NCBI GenBank assembly: GCA_030833025.1
Contig: JAURHZ010000042.1
Coordinates: forward strand, 1-12,468
Source: Armatimonadota bacterium
Lineage (GTDB): Bacteria; Armatimonadota; Armatimonadia; Armatimonadales; Armatimonadaceae
Reading direction: 5' to 3'
DNA length: 12,468 nt
The position numbers and the translations under genes were made by a program. The notes under the pieces were generated by a model. The model did not search any database, was not told the DNA's origin, and was given only the letters and a program-made list of their open reading frames with translations. Shown here piece by piece: positions 1 through 6,033 of the stretch (positions are counted from its first letter, which is position 1; each line of letters opens with the position of its first letter).

Positions 1-171
1 CAGGCGATTGATGACCAGGATATGGATCGAGCCACAGGTCTTGCACACAAGTTGTATGGATCGTCCATTGCCTGCGGAATGAACGCAGTCACCGGATCAC
101 TCAGGAAGCTTGAGAACGTTGGCGATAAAAACGATTGGGGGAAAGCAGGCAGGCGAGGTCACAGCTTCTGA
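1..171 (+). CDS. C-terminal fragment of a histidine phosphotransfer (HPt) domain protein, running into rplD
   Basis: Frame 1 is open from the left edge to a TGA at 169-171, giving 56 visible residues. Residues 14-22 read LAHKLYGSS, followed by a GM and then a LRKLE helix. This matches the HPt signature, in which the His of AHxLKGSS (here His16, codon 46-48) accepts phosphate from a response regulator receiver domain. The family is part of two-component phosphorelays, often as the last domain of a hybrid histidine kinase. After about residue 42 the sequence stops looking like an HPt helix and simply reads rplD DNA in another frame, so the domain appears truncated. The start and any upstream kinase or receiver domains are outside the window. 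The gene overlaps the rplD start by about 50 bases. It may be a broken gene at a rearrangement breakpoint or a chimeric join. The HPt assignment rests on motif recognition only. Confidence 0.55.
   Translation, partial: QAIDDQDMDRATGLAHKLYGSSIACGMNAVTGSLRKLENVGDKNDWGKAGRRGHSF
103..108 (+). promoter_or_regulatory. Shine-Dalgarno site that decides the rplD start
   Basis: AGGAAG lies 10 bases before a TTG at 119 but only 1 base before the earlier in-frame TTG at 110, so 119 is the better start. The same bases encode the LRK of the HPt reading frame, so the SD may be fortuitous. Confidence 0.4.
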
Positions 172-757
172 GCGTGTGTTCGCTGCCCGTGTCAATATCC
201 CTTTGATGCACCAGGCTGTAAAGGCCGAGATGGAAAACCGCCGCCAGGATACGCGTAATGCGCCTGGTCGTGGAGATATGTTCGGTGGTGGTCGCAAGCC
301 ATTCAAGCAAAAGGGAACAGGTCGTTCGCGACAAGGTTCCATCATTGCGCCTCACTGGCGTAAGGGTGGTGCTGCACACGGACCACATCCTCGCGACTTG
401 GGACACGCTCTTCCACGGAAGATGAAGCGTCTTGCTATCTGGAGTGCTCTGACTGCAAAGCTGAACGATTCTGAGCTCGTAGTTGTTGATTCCTTTCCAC
501 TCGATGCCATTTCTACGAAGGCTGCCGCTGCATTCCTCAAGGATGTAACCGGTGGTGCTCGCAAGTCACTTGTGATCATCGAGGAAGAAAACGAGACAGT
601 TATCAAGTCTCTCCGGAACATCGAAGGCATCACGCTTCGTGTCGCTCCGGCGTTTTCGACACGTGATGTAGTCAATGGCGGTGTCGTTGTTGCCACTAAG
701 GCTGCAATCCACAAGATTGACTCTGTTTGGGCGCGTGAGGAGGCTCCAATTGCCTAA
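119..757 (+). CDS. rplD: 50S ribosomal protein L4
   Basis: This is ribosomal protein uL4, a primary 23S rRNA binder whose extended loop lines the peptide exit tunnel; in E. coli it also represses its own operon. The predicted product is 212 residues, a normal length (about 200-215). It begins MAIKTIGGKQAGEV, a typical L4 N-terminal strand. The tunnel loop is clear at about residues 56-85 (GGGRKPFKQKGTGRSRQGS, then HWRKGG). The start is TTG; the TTG at 110 would add three residues but is too close to the SD. It is the first ribosomal gene here: rplC and rpsJ, which normally precede it, are replaced by an HPt-like frame. It overlaps rplW by 8 bases. The protein is certain; the start and upstream context are less so. 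Confidence 0.95.
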   Translation: MAIKTIGGKQAGEVTASERVFAARVNIPLMHQAVKAEMENRRQDTRNAPGRGDMFGGGRKPFKQKGTGRSRQGSIIAPHWRKGGAAHGPHPRDLGHALPRKMKRLAIWSALTAKLNDSELVVVDSFPLDAISTKAAAAFLKDVTGGARKSLVIIEEENETVIKSLRNIEGITLRVAPAFSTRDVVNGGVVVATKAAIHKIDSVWAREEAPIA

Positions 758-1067
758 TCTTTACAGCACAATCCTTCGTCCTGTCATCACTGAAAAGGCA
801 CTGACGATGAGCGGCGAGCGCAAGTATGCGTTTGTTGTTCATGTTGATGCAAACAAACTGCAGATTCGTGAAGCAGTTGAAAAGCTCTTCACGACGACCG
901 ATGGCGGCGCACTTACAGTGACCAATGTCAACACAATCCTGACAAAGGGTCGCGTAAAGCGTTACCGGATGTTCGGTCGTTCCAGCACTGGCCGTACTCC
1001 ATCCGTTAAGAAGGCCATTGTAACCGTTGCCGAGGGTCAGGCGATCCAGATCTTCGAGGGAGTGTAA
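750..1067 (+). CDS. rplW: 50S ribosomal protein L23
   Basis: This is uL23, a 23S rRNA binding protein at the exit of the peptide tunnel, where trigger factor and SRP dock. The predicted product has 105 residues (family about 95-105). It starts MPNLYSTILRPVITEKA, the classic L23 opening, and contains the KLQIREAVEKLF helix and the late GRVKRYRMFGR segment. I chose the TTG at 750 because GAGGAGG at 737-743 sits 6 bases upstream and because upstream extension only adds non-homologous residues. The start lies inside the end of rplD, so the two genes are probably translationally coupled. Use of TTG for both rplD and rplW is a small oddity. Confidence 0.95.
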   Translation: MPNLYSTILRPVITEKALTMSGERKYAFVVHVDANKLQIREAVEKLFTTTDGGALTVTNVNTILTKGRVKRYRMFGRSSTGRTPSVKKAIVTVAEGQAIQIFEGV

Positions 1068-1068
1068 G

Positions 1069-1896
1069 ATGCCAGTACGAAAGTTTAAGCCTATTACCCC
1101 TGGCCGTCGTCATATGGCGATTTCATCCTTTGATGAAATCACGAAGGACAGCCCAGAGAAGAGCCTGCTCGAACCTCTCAAGAAGCGTGCTGGTCGTAAC
1201 AACCAGGGTCGTATCACCGTTCGACACCGTGGTGGTGGACACAAGCGTATGTATCGCTTGGTCGACTTCAAGCGCAACAAGGATGGCGTTGAAGGTACCG
1301 TTTCTGCGATCGAATATGATCCAAACCGTACTTGTCGTATCGCATTGGTTCAATATGCAGATGGTAGCAAAGCCTATGTTCTTGCTGCAGTCGGTATGAA
1401 GCCAGGCGATCCGGTTTTCAATGGTTCCGATTCGGACATCAAGGTTGGTAACGCACTTCCATTGGTAAACATCCCTGTTGGAACGACCGTTCACAATGTT
1501 GAGCTTCGGCCAGGTGCTGGTGGACAGCTTGTCCGCTCAGCTGGCGCTGGTGCACAGCTGATGGCTAAGGAAGGTAAGTACGCTACATTGCGCTTGCCAT
1601 CTGGTGAAATGCGCAAGATTCTTCTTACCTGTCGTGCAACGATTGGTCAGGTTGGTAATCTTGAGCACGAGAACGAAGTCTGGGGCAAAGCGGGTAAGAC
1701 CCGTTGGATGGGACGACGTCCTCAGGTTCGCGGTGTTGCGATGAACCCACGTGACCACCCCCATGGTGGTGGTGAAGGCCAATCTCCTGTTGGTCGCAAG
1801 AAGGGCCCGGTTTCGGCTACGGGTGTGCTTGCTCTTGGATACAAGACACGGCGCAACAAATCAACCGATAAGTTTATCGTCAGACGACGCAAGTAG
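1069..1896 (+). CDS. rplB: 50S ribosomal protein L2
   Basis: This is uL2, a large-subunit protein required for subunit association and the peptidyl transferase centre. The predicted product has 275 residues, the usual length, and starts MPVRKFKPITPGRRH. It carries the RNA-binding GRITVRHRGGGHKR segment at about 45-60 and the C-terminal HPHGGGEG motif at about 230-237, which holds the conserved functional His. It ends in a basic RRRK tail. The ATG follows the rplW stop by one base, with GAGGGAG at 1056-1062 as a strong SD. The TAG stop at 1894-1896 lies inside a small GTAG-T5-CTAC hairpin that opens the structured 108-base gap before rpsS. Confidence 0.98.
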   Translation: MPVRKFKPITPGRRHMAISSFDEITKDSPEKSLLEPLKKRAGRNNQGRITVRHRGGGHKRMYRLVDFKRNKDGVEGTVSAIEYDPNRTCRIALVQYADGSKAYVLAAVGMKPGDPVFNGSDSDIKVGNALPLVNIPVGTTVHNVELRPGAGGQLVRSAGAGAQLMAKEGKYATLRLPSGEMRKILLTCRATIGQVGNLEHENEVWGKAGKTRWMGRRPQVRGVAMNPRDHPHGGGEGQSPVGRKKGPVSATGVLALGYKTRRNKSTDKFIVRRRK

Positions 1897-1961
1897 TTTT
1901 TCTACGACCGTCGATGTGGCATCAGGCGTTGCCTGGTGCCACGCACCCGGTAGTTTTCTAC
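1893..1961 (+). repeat. Two direct copies of a GTAG-T(4-5)-CTAC mini-hairpin flanking a larger stem
   Basis: GTAGTTTTTCTACG occurs at 1893-1906 (overlapping the rplB stop codon) and GTAGTTTTCTACG at 1950-1962. Each can form a 4-bp stem with a 4-5 U loop. They bracket the 12-bp stem at 1916-1942. No function is known to me. Confidence 0.6.
1916..1942 (+). promoter_or_regulatory. Strong RNA hairpin in the rplB-rpsS gap
   Basis: GTGGCATCAGGC pairs with GCCTGGTGCCAC across a 3-nt loop (GTT). This gives a 12-bp helix with one G-U wobble. It is not directly followed by a U-run, so it is not a canonical terminator. It could be an RNase processing site, an mRNA stabiliser, a weak attenuator or an r-protein binding site. 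Confidence 0.6.
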
Positions 1962-1974
1962 GTCAGGGGCATTG

Positions 1975-1993
1975 GTCGGATGCATAATCCGAC
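1975..1993 (+). promoter_or_regulatory. RNA hairpin abutting the rpsS ribosome binding site
   Basis: GTCGGAT and ATCCGAC form a perfect 7-bp stem with a GCATA loop. The 3' side ends immediately before the AAGGAG SD (1994-1999) of rpsS. The stem could position or mask the SD, a layout common in translational control. Confidence 0.6.
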
Positions 1994-2004
1994 AAGGAGT
2001 AATA

Positions 2005-2292
2005 ATGGGACGATCTCTCAAGAAGGGTCCATTTGCGGATCCTAAGCTGCTCGATAAAGTCGATCAGCTGAACGAAAAGGGTGAGAAGAGGATTATCAAA
2101 ACCTGGTCTCGCCGTTCGACGATTTTTCCGTCGTTCATCGGACACACGTTTGCTGTGCATGATGGCCGGAAGCACGTGCCTGTTTTCGTAACCGAAAACA
2201 TGGTTGGCCACAAACTCGGGGAATTTTCCCAGACGAAGACGTTCAAGGGTCATGCTGGTGGAACTGGCCAGTCGACTCGTATGCGGAAGTAG
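2005..2292 (+). CDS. rpsS: 30S ribosomal protein S19
   Basis: This is uS19, which binds 16S rRNA in the small-subunit head with S13, near the A site. The predicted product has 95 residues (family about 91-95). It starts MGRSLKKGPF and contains the diagnostic IFPSFIGHTFAVHDGRKH and ENMVGHKLGEF segments, with a basic C-terminus. The ATG at 2005 was chosen over an upstream in-frame start because AAGGAG at 1994-1999 is correctly spaced and homology begins here. It is preceded by the longest internal gap of the operon, which contains two hairpins, and is followed 11 bases later by rplV. Confidence 0.97.
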   Translation: MGRSLKKGPFADPKLLDKVDQLNEKGEKRIIKTWSRRSTIFPSFIGHTFAVHDGRKHVPVFVTENMVGHKLGEFSQTKTFKGHAGGTGQSTRMRK

Positions 2293-2303
2293 GGGGTAGA
2301 TAC

Positions 2304-2795
2304 ATGGAAGCACAAGCTACAGCCCGCTACGTACGTATGGGGCCTCGTAAGGTTAGATTTGTACTTGACACTGTTCGTGGCAAGTATGCAGCAGATGCGC
2401 TGGATATCCTGAAGTTCACGCCTAATCATGCCGCGGCTGAGATTAGCAAAGTCCTTCGCTCTGCGATGGCGAATGCTGGTAACAATCACGGATTGGATTT
2501 GACGAATCTGAAGATTGCACGTTGCTATGTCGACGTCGGACCAACAATGAAGCGTGTTCAACCACGTGCTCAGGGCCGTGCGTACCGGATTCTCAAACGC
2601 TCCAGTCATATCACGATCGTTGTTGCCGAAGGCGCACCTAAGCCGATCAAGACCGGTAAGAAGGCACCTAAGGCGCCTCTCCGTGCTGAGCTCAAGGTTG
2701 AGCCGGTTGTTGTCGAGGAGATTGTCGAGACTGTTGTTGAAACAACTGAATCGGTGGAAACATCCGTGGATACGACCGTAGAGGAACAAGCATAA
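2304..2795 (+). CDS. rplV: 50S ribosomal protein L22 with acidic C-terminal extension
   Basis: This is uL22, which binds all domains of 23S rRNA and lines the exit tunnel opposite L4. The core is residues 1 to about 112: ARYVRMGPRKVRFVLDTVRG near the start, a beta-hairpin around KRVQPRAQGRA, and a last strand SSHITIVV. The product is 163 residues, while the family is usually about 110. The extra roughly 50 residues begin with a short Lys/Pro-rich stretch, then become strongly Val/Glu/Thr-rich and acidic (repeated VVE, VET and TTE), ending EEQA. The SD GGGGGT is at 2292-2297. The stop overlaps the rpsC start by one base (TAATG). The tail is probably disordered and its role is unknown. Confidence 0.96.
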   Translation: MEAQATARYVRMGPRKVRFVLDTVRGKYAADALDILKFTPNHAAAEISKVLRSAMANAGNNHGLDLTNLKIARCYVDVGPTMKRVQPRAQGRAYRILKRSSHITIVVAEGAPKPIKTGKKAPKAPLRAELKVEPVVVEEIVETVVETTESVETSVDTTVEEQA

Positions 2796-3625
2796 TGGGA
2801 CAGAAAATTCATCCTATCGGTTTCCGTATCGGTGTAATCCGTGATGCCGATTCGAAGTGGTATGCAGACAAGCAATATGCGGCTTTTGTTCTTGAAGACT
2901 ACAAGATCCGTAAGATCGTCAAGAAGCGTCGCGGGTGGGAAAATGCTGCAATCTCGAAAGTTGAGATTGAGCGCCAAGCCAATCAAGTTCGCGTTACGCT
3001 TCACACAGCTAAGCCTGGAATCATCATCGGCAAGGGTGGTGCAGGTGTTGATTTGTTGCGCGGTGATCTTGAGAAACTGACGAAGAAGACTGTTCATGTC
3101 AATGTTCAAGAGATTCGTCAGCTCGAAACCAACGCACAGCTCGTTGCCGAGTCGATTGCACAGCAAATCGAAAAGCGTATTGGGTACAAGCGCGCTATGC
3201 GTCAAGCAGTTACTCGTGCGATGCGTTTAGGTGTGCTGGGAATTCGTTGCCACGTAGCTGGACGTCTCGGTGGTGCTGAAATGGCCCGTCGTGAGTCTGA
3301 CCGTCAAGGCAAGATTCCTCTACACACGCTTCGTGCTGACATTGATTACGGCTTCTACGAGGCAGTAACCGCTTACAGCACCATCGGGGTTAAGGTGTGG
3401 ATCTACAAGGGTGACATCCTTCCTGGCGCCCGTCGTCCGATGGACAATCCTGCGGCTCGCCCAAGTGCTGGTCGTGATGATGATCGCCGTGGCCGTGGTG
3501 GTCGTGGTGGTGGTCCTCGTGGTACTGGCCGTCCAGGCGGTGCTGGCGGTCGTGGACGTGGTCCTCGCGGAGAAGGTGGCGGATACGCTGGATCTGGTTC
3601 GTTTACATCTGGTGGAGGTCAGTAA
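2795..3625 (+). CDS. rpsC: 30S ribosomal protein S3 with Gly/Arg-rich C-terminal tail
   Basis: This is uS3, in the 30S head at the mRNA entry channel, where it helps the ribosomal helicase activity. The start MGQKIHPIGFRIGVI is canonical. A KH-type RNA-binding loop GIIIGKGGAGVD lies at about residues 71-82, and the conserved C-terminal domain contains RLGGAEMARRE and YGFYEAVTAYSTIGVKVWIYKGD. The core ends near residue 210 (LPGARRP). About 65 more residues form a low-complexity tail rich in RG, RGG and GGG triplets, ending SFTSGGGQ; the total is 276 residues against about 210-240 usually. GAGGA at 2781-2785 is the SD. The RGG tail suggests extra nonspecific RNA binding, but this is inference. 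Confidence 0.97.
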   Translation: MGQKIHPIGFRIGVIRDADSKWYADKQYAAFVLEDYKIRKIVKKRRGWENAAISKVEIERQANQVRVTLHTAKPGIIIGKGGAGVDLLRGDLEKLTKKTVHVNVQEIRQLETNAQLVAESIAQQIEKRIGYKRAMRQAVTRAMRLGVLGIRCHVAGRLGGAEMARRESDRQGKIPLHTLRADIDYGFYEAVTAYSTIGVKVWIYKGDILPGARRPMDNPAARPSAGRDDDRRGRGGRGGGPRGTGRPGGAGGRGRGPRGEGGGYAGSGSFTSGGGQ

Positions 3626-3628
3626 TCT

Positions 3629-4078
3629 ATGTTGGCTCCTAAGCGCGTCAAATATCGACGCATGCATCGTGGACACCGACGAGGAGTTGCCTCCGGTGGA
3701 ACACGTCTCAACTTCGGCGAGTTCGGACTCCAGGCTCTTGAGTCCTGCTGGATGACAGCGAATCAGATTGAAGCTGCTCGTATTGCGATGACCCGTAAGA
3801 TTCGTCGTGGTGGTAAAATCTGGATTCGTGTTTTTCCTGACAAGTCCTACACCAAGAAGCCTGCGGAAACCCGTATGGGATCTGGTAAGGGTGCTCCTGA
3901 TGGATGGGTGGCTGTGGTAAAGCCTGGTCGTATGCTTTTTGAAATGCAAGGTGTTTCTGAAGAACTTGCACGTGAAGCTATGCGCCTTGCTGCACACAAA
4001 CTCCCGATTGACACAAAGTTTGTTTCGCGATCGTCTGAAGCGGCGGCCGCGGAGAAGGAGACGGTTCATGCCGAATAA
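3629..4078 (+). CDS. rplP: 50S ribosomal protein L16
   Basis: This is uL16, which sits near the A-site tRNA elbow and is needed for late 50S assembly. The predicted product has 149 residues (family about 136-145). It begins MLAPKRVKYRRMHRGHRRG, and RGGKIWIRVFPDKSYTKKP, TRMGSGKGAPDGWVAVV and KPGR follow. The C-terminus carries a short Ala/Glu-rich extra tail (SSEAAAAEKE). The SD GGAGGT at 3614-3619 overlaps the Gly-rich end of rpsC. The gene overlaps rpmC by 11 bases. Confidence 0.97.
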   Translation: MLAPKRVKYRRMHRGHRRGVASGGTRLNFGEFGLQALESCWMTANQIEAARIAMTRKIRRGGKIWIRVFPDKSYTKKPAETRMGSGKGAPDGWVAVVKPGRMLFEMQGVSEELAREAMRLAAHKLPIDTKFVSRSSEAAAAEKETVHAE

Positions 4079-4283
4079 TCGATTGGCAAAGGAGAGCCGT
4101 GAGGAATTGAAGGGGCTGGATGCCGCTGGTCTTCGGGCTAAGTTGGAAGAGAGCCGCTTTAAGTTGTGGCAACTCCAGTTTTCGCTGGGTAAGCGACAGC
4201 TGGAGAACACGGCAGAGTTGGCGAAGACGCGCAAGCAGATTGCTCGGATTCTGACGTACTTGAATCAAGTGGAGGCTAAGTAA
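4068..4283 (+). CDS. rpmC: 50S ribosomal protein L29
   Basis: This is uL29, a small two-helix protein at the exit tunnel that contacts L23 and helps recruit trigger factor. The predicted product has 71 residues, normal for the family. The central LRAKLEESRFKLWQLQFS matches the L29 helix, and the second helix (LAKTRKQIARILTYLNQ) is also typical. The ATG at 4068 was chosen because AAGGAG at 4055-4060 is 7 bases upstream and upstream residues do not resemble L29. It starts inside the end of rplP and its stop overlaps the rpsQ start (TAATG), indicating translational coupling. Confidence 0.95.
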   Translation: MPNNRLAKESREELKGLDAAGLRAKLEESRFKLWQLQFSLGKRQLENTAELAKTRKQIARILTYLNQVEAK

Positions 4284-4549
4284 TGTCTGAAGAATTGCAA
4301 CGCGGTATTCGCAAAACGCGACAAGGTGTCGTTGTGTCTGACAAGATGGAAAAGACCATCGTTGTTCAGGTCAACACGCTCAAGTCTCACCCTCTGTATG
4401 GACGTACGATGAAGCGGTCTACCCGGTTCCAAGCTCATGATGAAAATTCTGAGGCTGGTATTGGCGATACCGTGGAAATCATGGAGTGTCGTCCAATTTC
4501 GAAGAACAAGAACTGGCGTTTGCTCAAGGTCGTTGAAAAGGCCAAGTAG
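4283..4549 (+). CDS. rpsQ: 30S ribosomal protein S17
   Basis: This is uS17, an OB-fold primary 16S rRNA binding protein in the 30S body. The predicted product has 88 residues, as expected. The N-terminal part holds GVVVSDKMEKTIVVQV, followed by HPLYGRTMKRSTRFQAHDE and the closing GDTVEIMECRPISKNKNW, all diagnostic. The SD GGAGG is at 4271-4275. After its TAG stop there is a 70-base gap with a hairpin before rplN, where many genomes have only a few bases. Confidence 0.97.
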   Translation: MSEELQRGIRKTRQGVVVSDKMEKTIVVQVNTLKSHPLYGRTMKRSTRFQAHDENSEAGIGDTVEIMECRPISKNKNWRLLKVVEKAK

Positions 4550-4575
4550 TTAGCGTCGCACGCCATAATTTGGCA

Positions 4576-4608
4576 ATCGGCAGGCGGAGGAAACTCCGTG
4601 CTGCCGAT
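4576..4608 (+). promoter_or_regulatory. RNA hairpin with GNRA tetraloop before rplN
   Basis: ATCGGCAG (4576-4583) pairs with CTGCCGAT (4601-4608), and an inner CGGAG (4585-4589) pairs with CTCCG (4594-4598). A 1x2 internal loop separates the two helices. The apex is GAAA, a stable GNRA tetraloop. The base of the helix directly abuts the rplN SD AGGAG at 4609-4613. The form (two helices, asymmetric internal loop, GNRA cap) resembles protein-binding r-protein mRNA elements. No known family is recognised. Confidence 0.65.
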
Positions 4609-4619
4609 AGGAGTGAAAG

Positions 4620-5000
4620 ATGATTCAACAATACACGCGGCTTCGTGCCGCGGACAACTCGGGCGCACGGTCTTTGCTGTGTATCCGCGTTCTCAAAGGT
4701 TCGATGACCCGCGTTGGTCATGTTGGTGACGTTATCGTTGCTGCAGTCAAGTCGGCTACGCCAGGTGCAGCAGTGAAGAAGGGTGATGTCGTCAAGGCTG
4801 TCATCGTTCGTACAAAGCAACCTATCAAGCGCGCTGACGGATCTACGCTGCGGTTCGATGAGAACGCTGCCGTTGTCCTCAACAATAACCTCGAACCACG
4901 TGGTACTCGCGTCTTCGGACCGATTGCGCGTGAACTTCGTGATGCCACCAATGTTTCTGGCGGCATGAAGATTGTTTCGCTTGCACCGGAGGTACTCTGA
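4620..5000 (+). CDS. rplN: 50S ribosomal protein L14
   Basis: This is uL14, at the subunit interface where it forms intersubunit bridges and is the docking surface for RsfS. The predicted product has 126 residues (family about 122). It opens MIQQYTRLRAADNSGARSL and contains VGDVIVAAVKSATPGAAVKKGD, VRTKQPIKRADG and the final ELRDATNVSGGMKIVSLAPEVL region. The SD AGGAG is at 4609-4613, 6 bases from the ATG, just after a GNRA hairpin. The stop overlaps the rplX start by one base (TGATG). In E. coli rplN opens the spc operon, so the gap before it may mark the S10-spc boundary. Confidence 0.97.
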   Translation: MIQQYTRLRAADNSGARSLLCIRVLKGSMTRVGHVGDVIVAAVKSATPGAAVKKGDVVKAVIVRTKQPIKRADGSTLRFDENAAVVLNNNLEPRGTRVFGPIARELRDATNVSGGMKIVSLAPEVL

Positions 5001-5347
5001 TGCCACGAACCCCAATTAAGTTTGAAGGCAAGCTCAAAGTGAAGTCCGGCGATACCGTTAAGGTACTTGCTGGTAAGGATGCCGGCAAGACCGGTGTCAT
5101 CACCCGTGTATATCCTAAGACGGGTAAGGTTCTCGTTGAGGGAATCAACTTTGTGACGAAGCACCAAAAGGCTCAACCTACACCTGCTGACCCAAATCCA
5201 ACTGGTGGCAAGGTTGTCGTCGAAGTTCCAATCCTCGCAAGCAAAGTTGCTTTGGTAAACGCCAACGGCGAAGCTACCAGAGTTCGTTCGCAAATCGTGG
5301 ATGGTAAGAAGGTTCGCGTTGCAGTCAAGGGTGGTCAGGTTATCTGA
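5000..5347 (+). CDS. rplX: 50S ribosomal protein L24
   Basis: This is uL24, an assembly initiator that binds the 5' end of 23S rRNA. The predicted product has 115 residues (family about 100-115). The KOW motif runs from about residue 12 to 40 (KVKSGDTVKVLAGKDAGKTG, then VITRVYP), followed by VEGINFVTKHQKA. The SD GGAGGT at 4988-4993 lies in the end of rplN. It is followed by a 74-base gap with a hairpin before rplE. Confidence 0.97.
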   Translation: MPRTPIKFEGKLKVKSGDTVKVLAGKDAGKTGVITRVYPKTGKVLVEGINFVTKHQKAQPTPADPNPTGGKVVVEVPILASKVALVNANGEATRVRSQIVDGKKVRVAVKGGQVI

Positions 5348-5366
5348 TCACCAGTTCATAGGTCCC

Positions 5367-5417
5367 CCCGGCACGCTTCGCGTGTACTTCCGGGAATTCA
5401 CTCGGTCTATAACGAGG
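5367..5417 (+). promoter_or_regulatory. Hairpins in the rplX-rplE gap (position of the S8 translational control site in E. coli)
   Basis: CCCGG-CACGC (5367-5376) pairs with GCGTG (5380-5384) and CCGGG (5390-5394), giving a 10-bp helix with a TTC loop and a 5-nt bulge TACTT on the 3' side. A second weak stem, CTCG (5401-5404) with CGAG (5413-5416), would cover part of the rplE SD (GAGG 5414-5417). In E. coli, S8 represses the spc operon by binding around the rplX-rplE junction. Equivalence here is inferred only from position. Confidence 0.5.
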
Positions 5418-5421
5418 AAAT

Positions 5422-6024
5422 ATGTCTAATTACGAACCACGTTTGAAGCGCGTCTACGCTGAGCAAGTAGCCCCAGCGATGATGAAGCAGTTTGGCTATG
5501 ACAACGTCATGCAATGCCCTAGGCTTGAGAAGATTGTGGTCAACATGGGAGTTGGAAAGGCTGGTCAAACCGGCGGCGATCCAAAGCTCATGGACCACGC
5601 AATCAAGGATATGACTGCAATCACTGGCCAAAAACCAATGGTCTGTCGTGCAAAGAAATCTGTTGCTAACTTCCGCCTTCGTGAAGGTTCAGCAATCGGA
5701 TGTAAAGTCACCCTCCGTGGTGCACGTATGTGGGAATTTCTTGACCGCTTGGTCAACATTACACTTCCACGTGTTCGTGACTTCCAGGGCGTGAACCCTA
5801 ACAGCTTTGATGGTCGTGGCAACTTTGCTATGGGCATGAAGGAGCAGCTTGTCTTCCCTGAGATTCAGTATGATCAGGTTGACAGGATGCGGGGTATGGA
5901 CATCATTATGGTTACCACTGCTGAGAACGATGCCGATGCTCGACATCTGCTTGCTCTTCTTGGTGTTCCATTCCGCTCTACGGCGACTGCTGGTCCAAGC
6001 GGTGCAACCCGTTTGGAGTTCTAA
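5422..6024 (+). CDS. rplE: 50S ribosomal protein L5
   Basis: This is uL5, a 5S rRNA binding protein of the 50S central protuberance that contacts the P-site tRNA. The predicted product has 200 residues (family about 180-190), with a slightly extended C-terminus ending SGATRLEF. Diagnostic segments are RLEKIVVNMGVG at about 34-45, TGQKPMVCRAKKSVANFRLR at about 69-88, the FQGVNPNSFDGRGNFAMGMKEQ region, and GMDIIMVTTAENDADA near the end. The SD is GAGGA just upstream. It is the last ribosomal gene here: a strong terminator follows 10 bases after the stop instead of rpsN/rpsH. Confidence 0.98.
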   Translation: MSNYEPRLKRVYAEQVAPAMMKQFGYDNVMQCPRLEKIVVNMGVGKAGQTGGDPKLMDHAIKDMTAITGQKPMVCRAKKSVANFRLREGSAIGCKVTLRGARMWEFLDRLVNITLPRVRDFQGVNPNSFDGRGNFAMGMKEQLVFPEIQYDQVDRMRGMDIIMVTTAENDADARHLLALLGVPFRSTATAGPSGATRLEF

Positions 6025-6033
6025 CTCTACACG

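Noticed and set aside
1..118. Possible 3' end of rplC
   Set aside because: None of the three plus frames shows the L3 C-terminal LLLVKGAVPG-type ending; frame 1 instead shows an HPt signature.
1916..1961. Intrinsic terminator after rplB
   Set aside because: The U-run begins about 11 bases after the stem and is only four bases long, so it does not fit a canonical terminator.
2250..3205. Minus-strand open frames over rplV and rpsC
   Set aside because: They are antisense to confirmed coding sequence and their translations look random.
3320..4234. Long minus-strand open frame (about 304 codons) over rpsC, rplP and rpmC
   Set aside because: It is antisense to three unmistakable ribosomal genes. 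Its Thr/Ser/Arg-rich translation mirrors the GGT/CGT repeats of the S3 tail and has no family resemblance.
4718..5293. Minus-strand open frame over rplN and rplX
   Set aside because: It is a shadow of two well-supported genes, with no SD and no recognisable protein.
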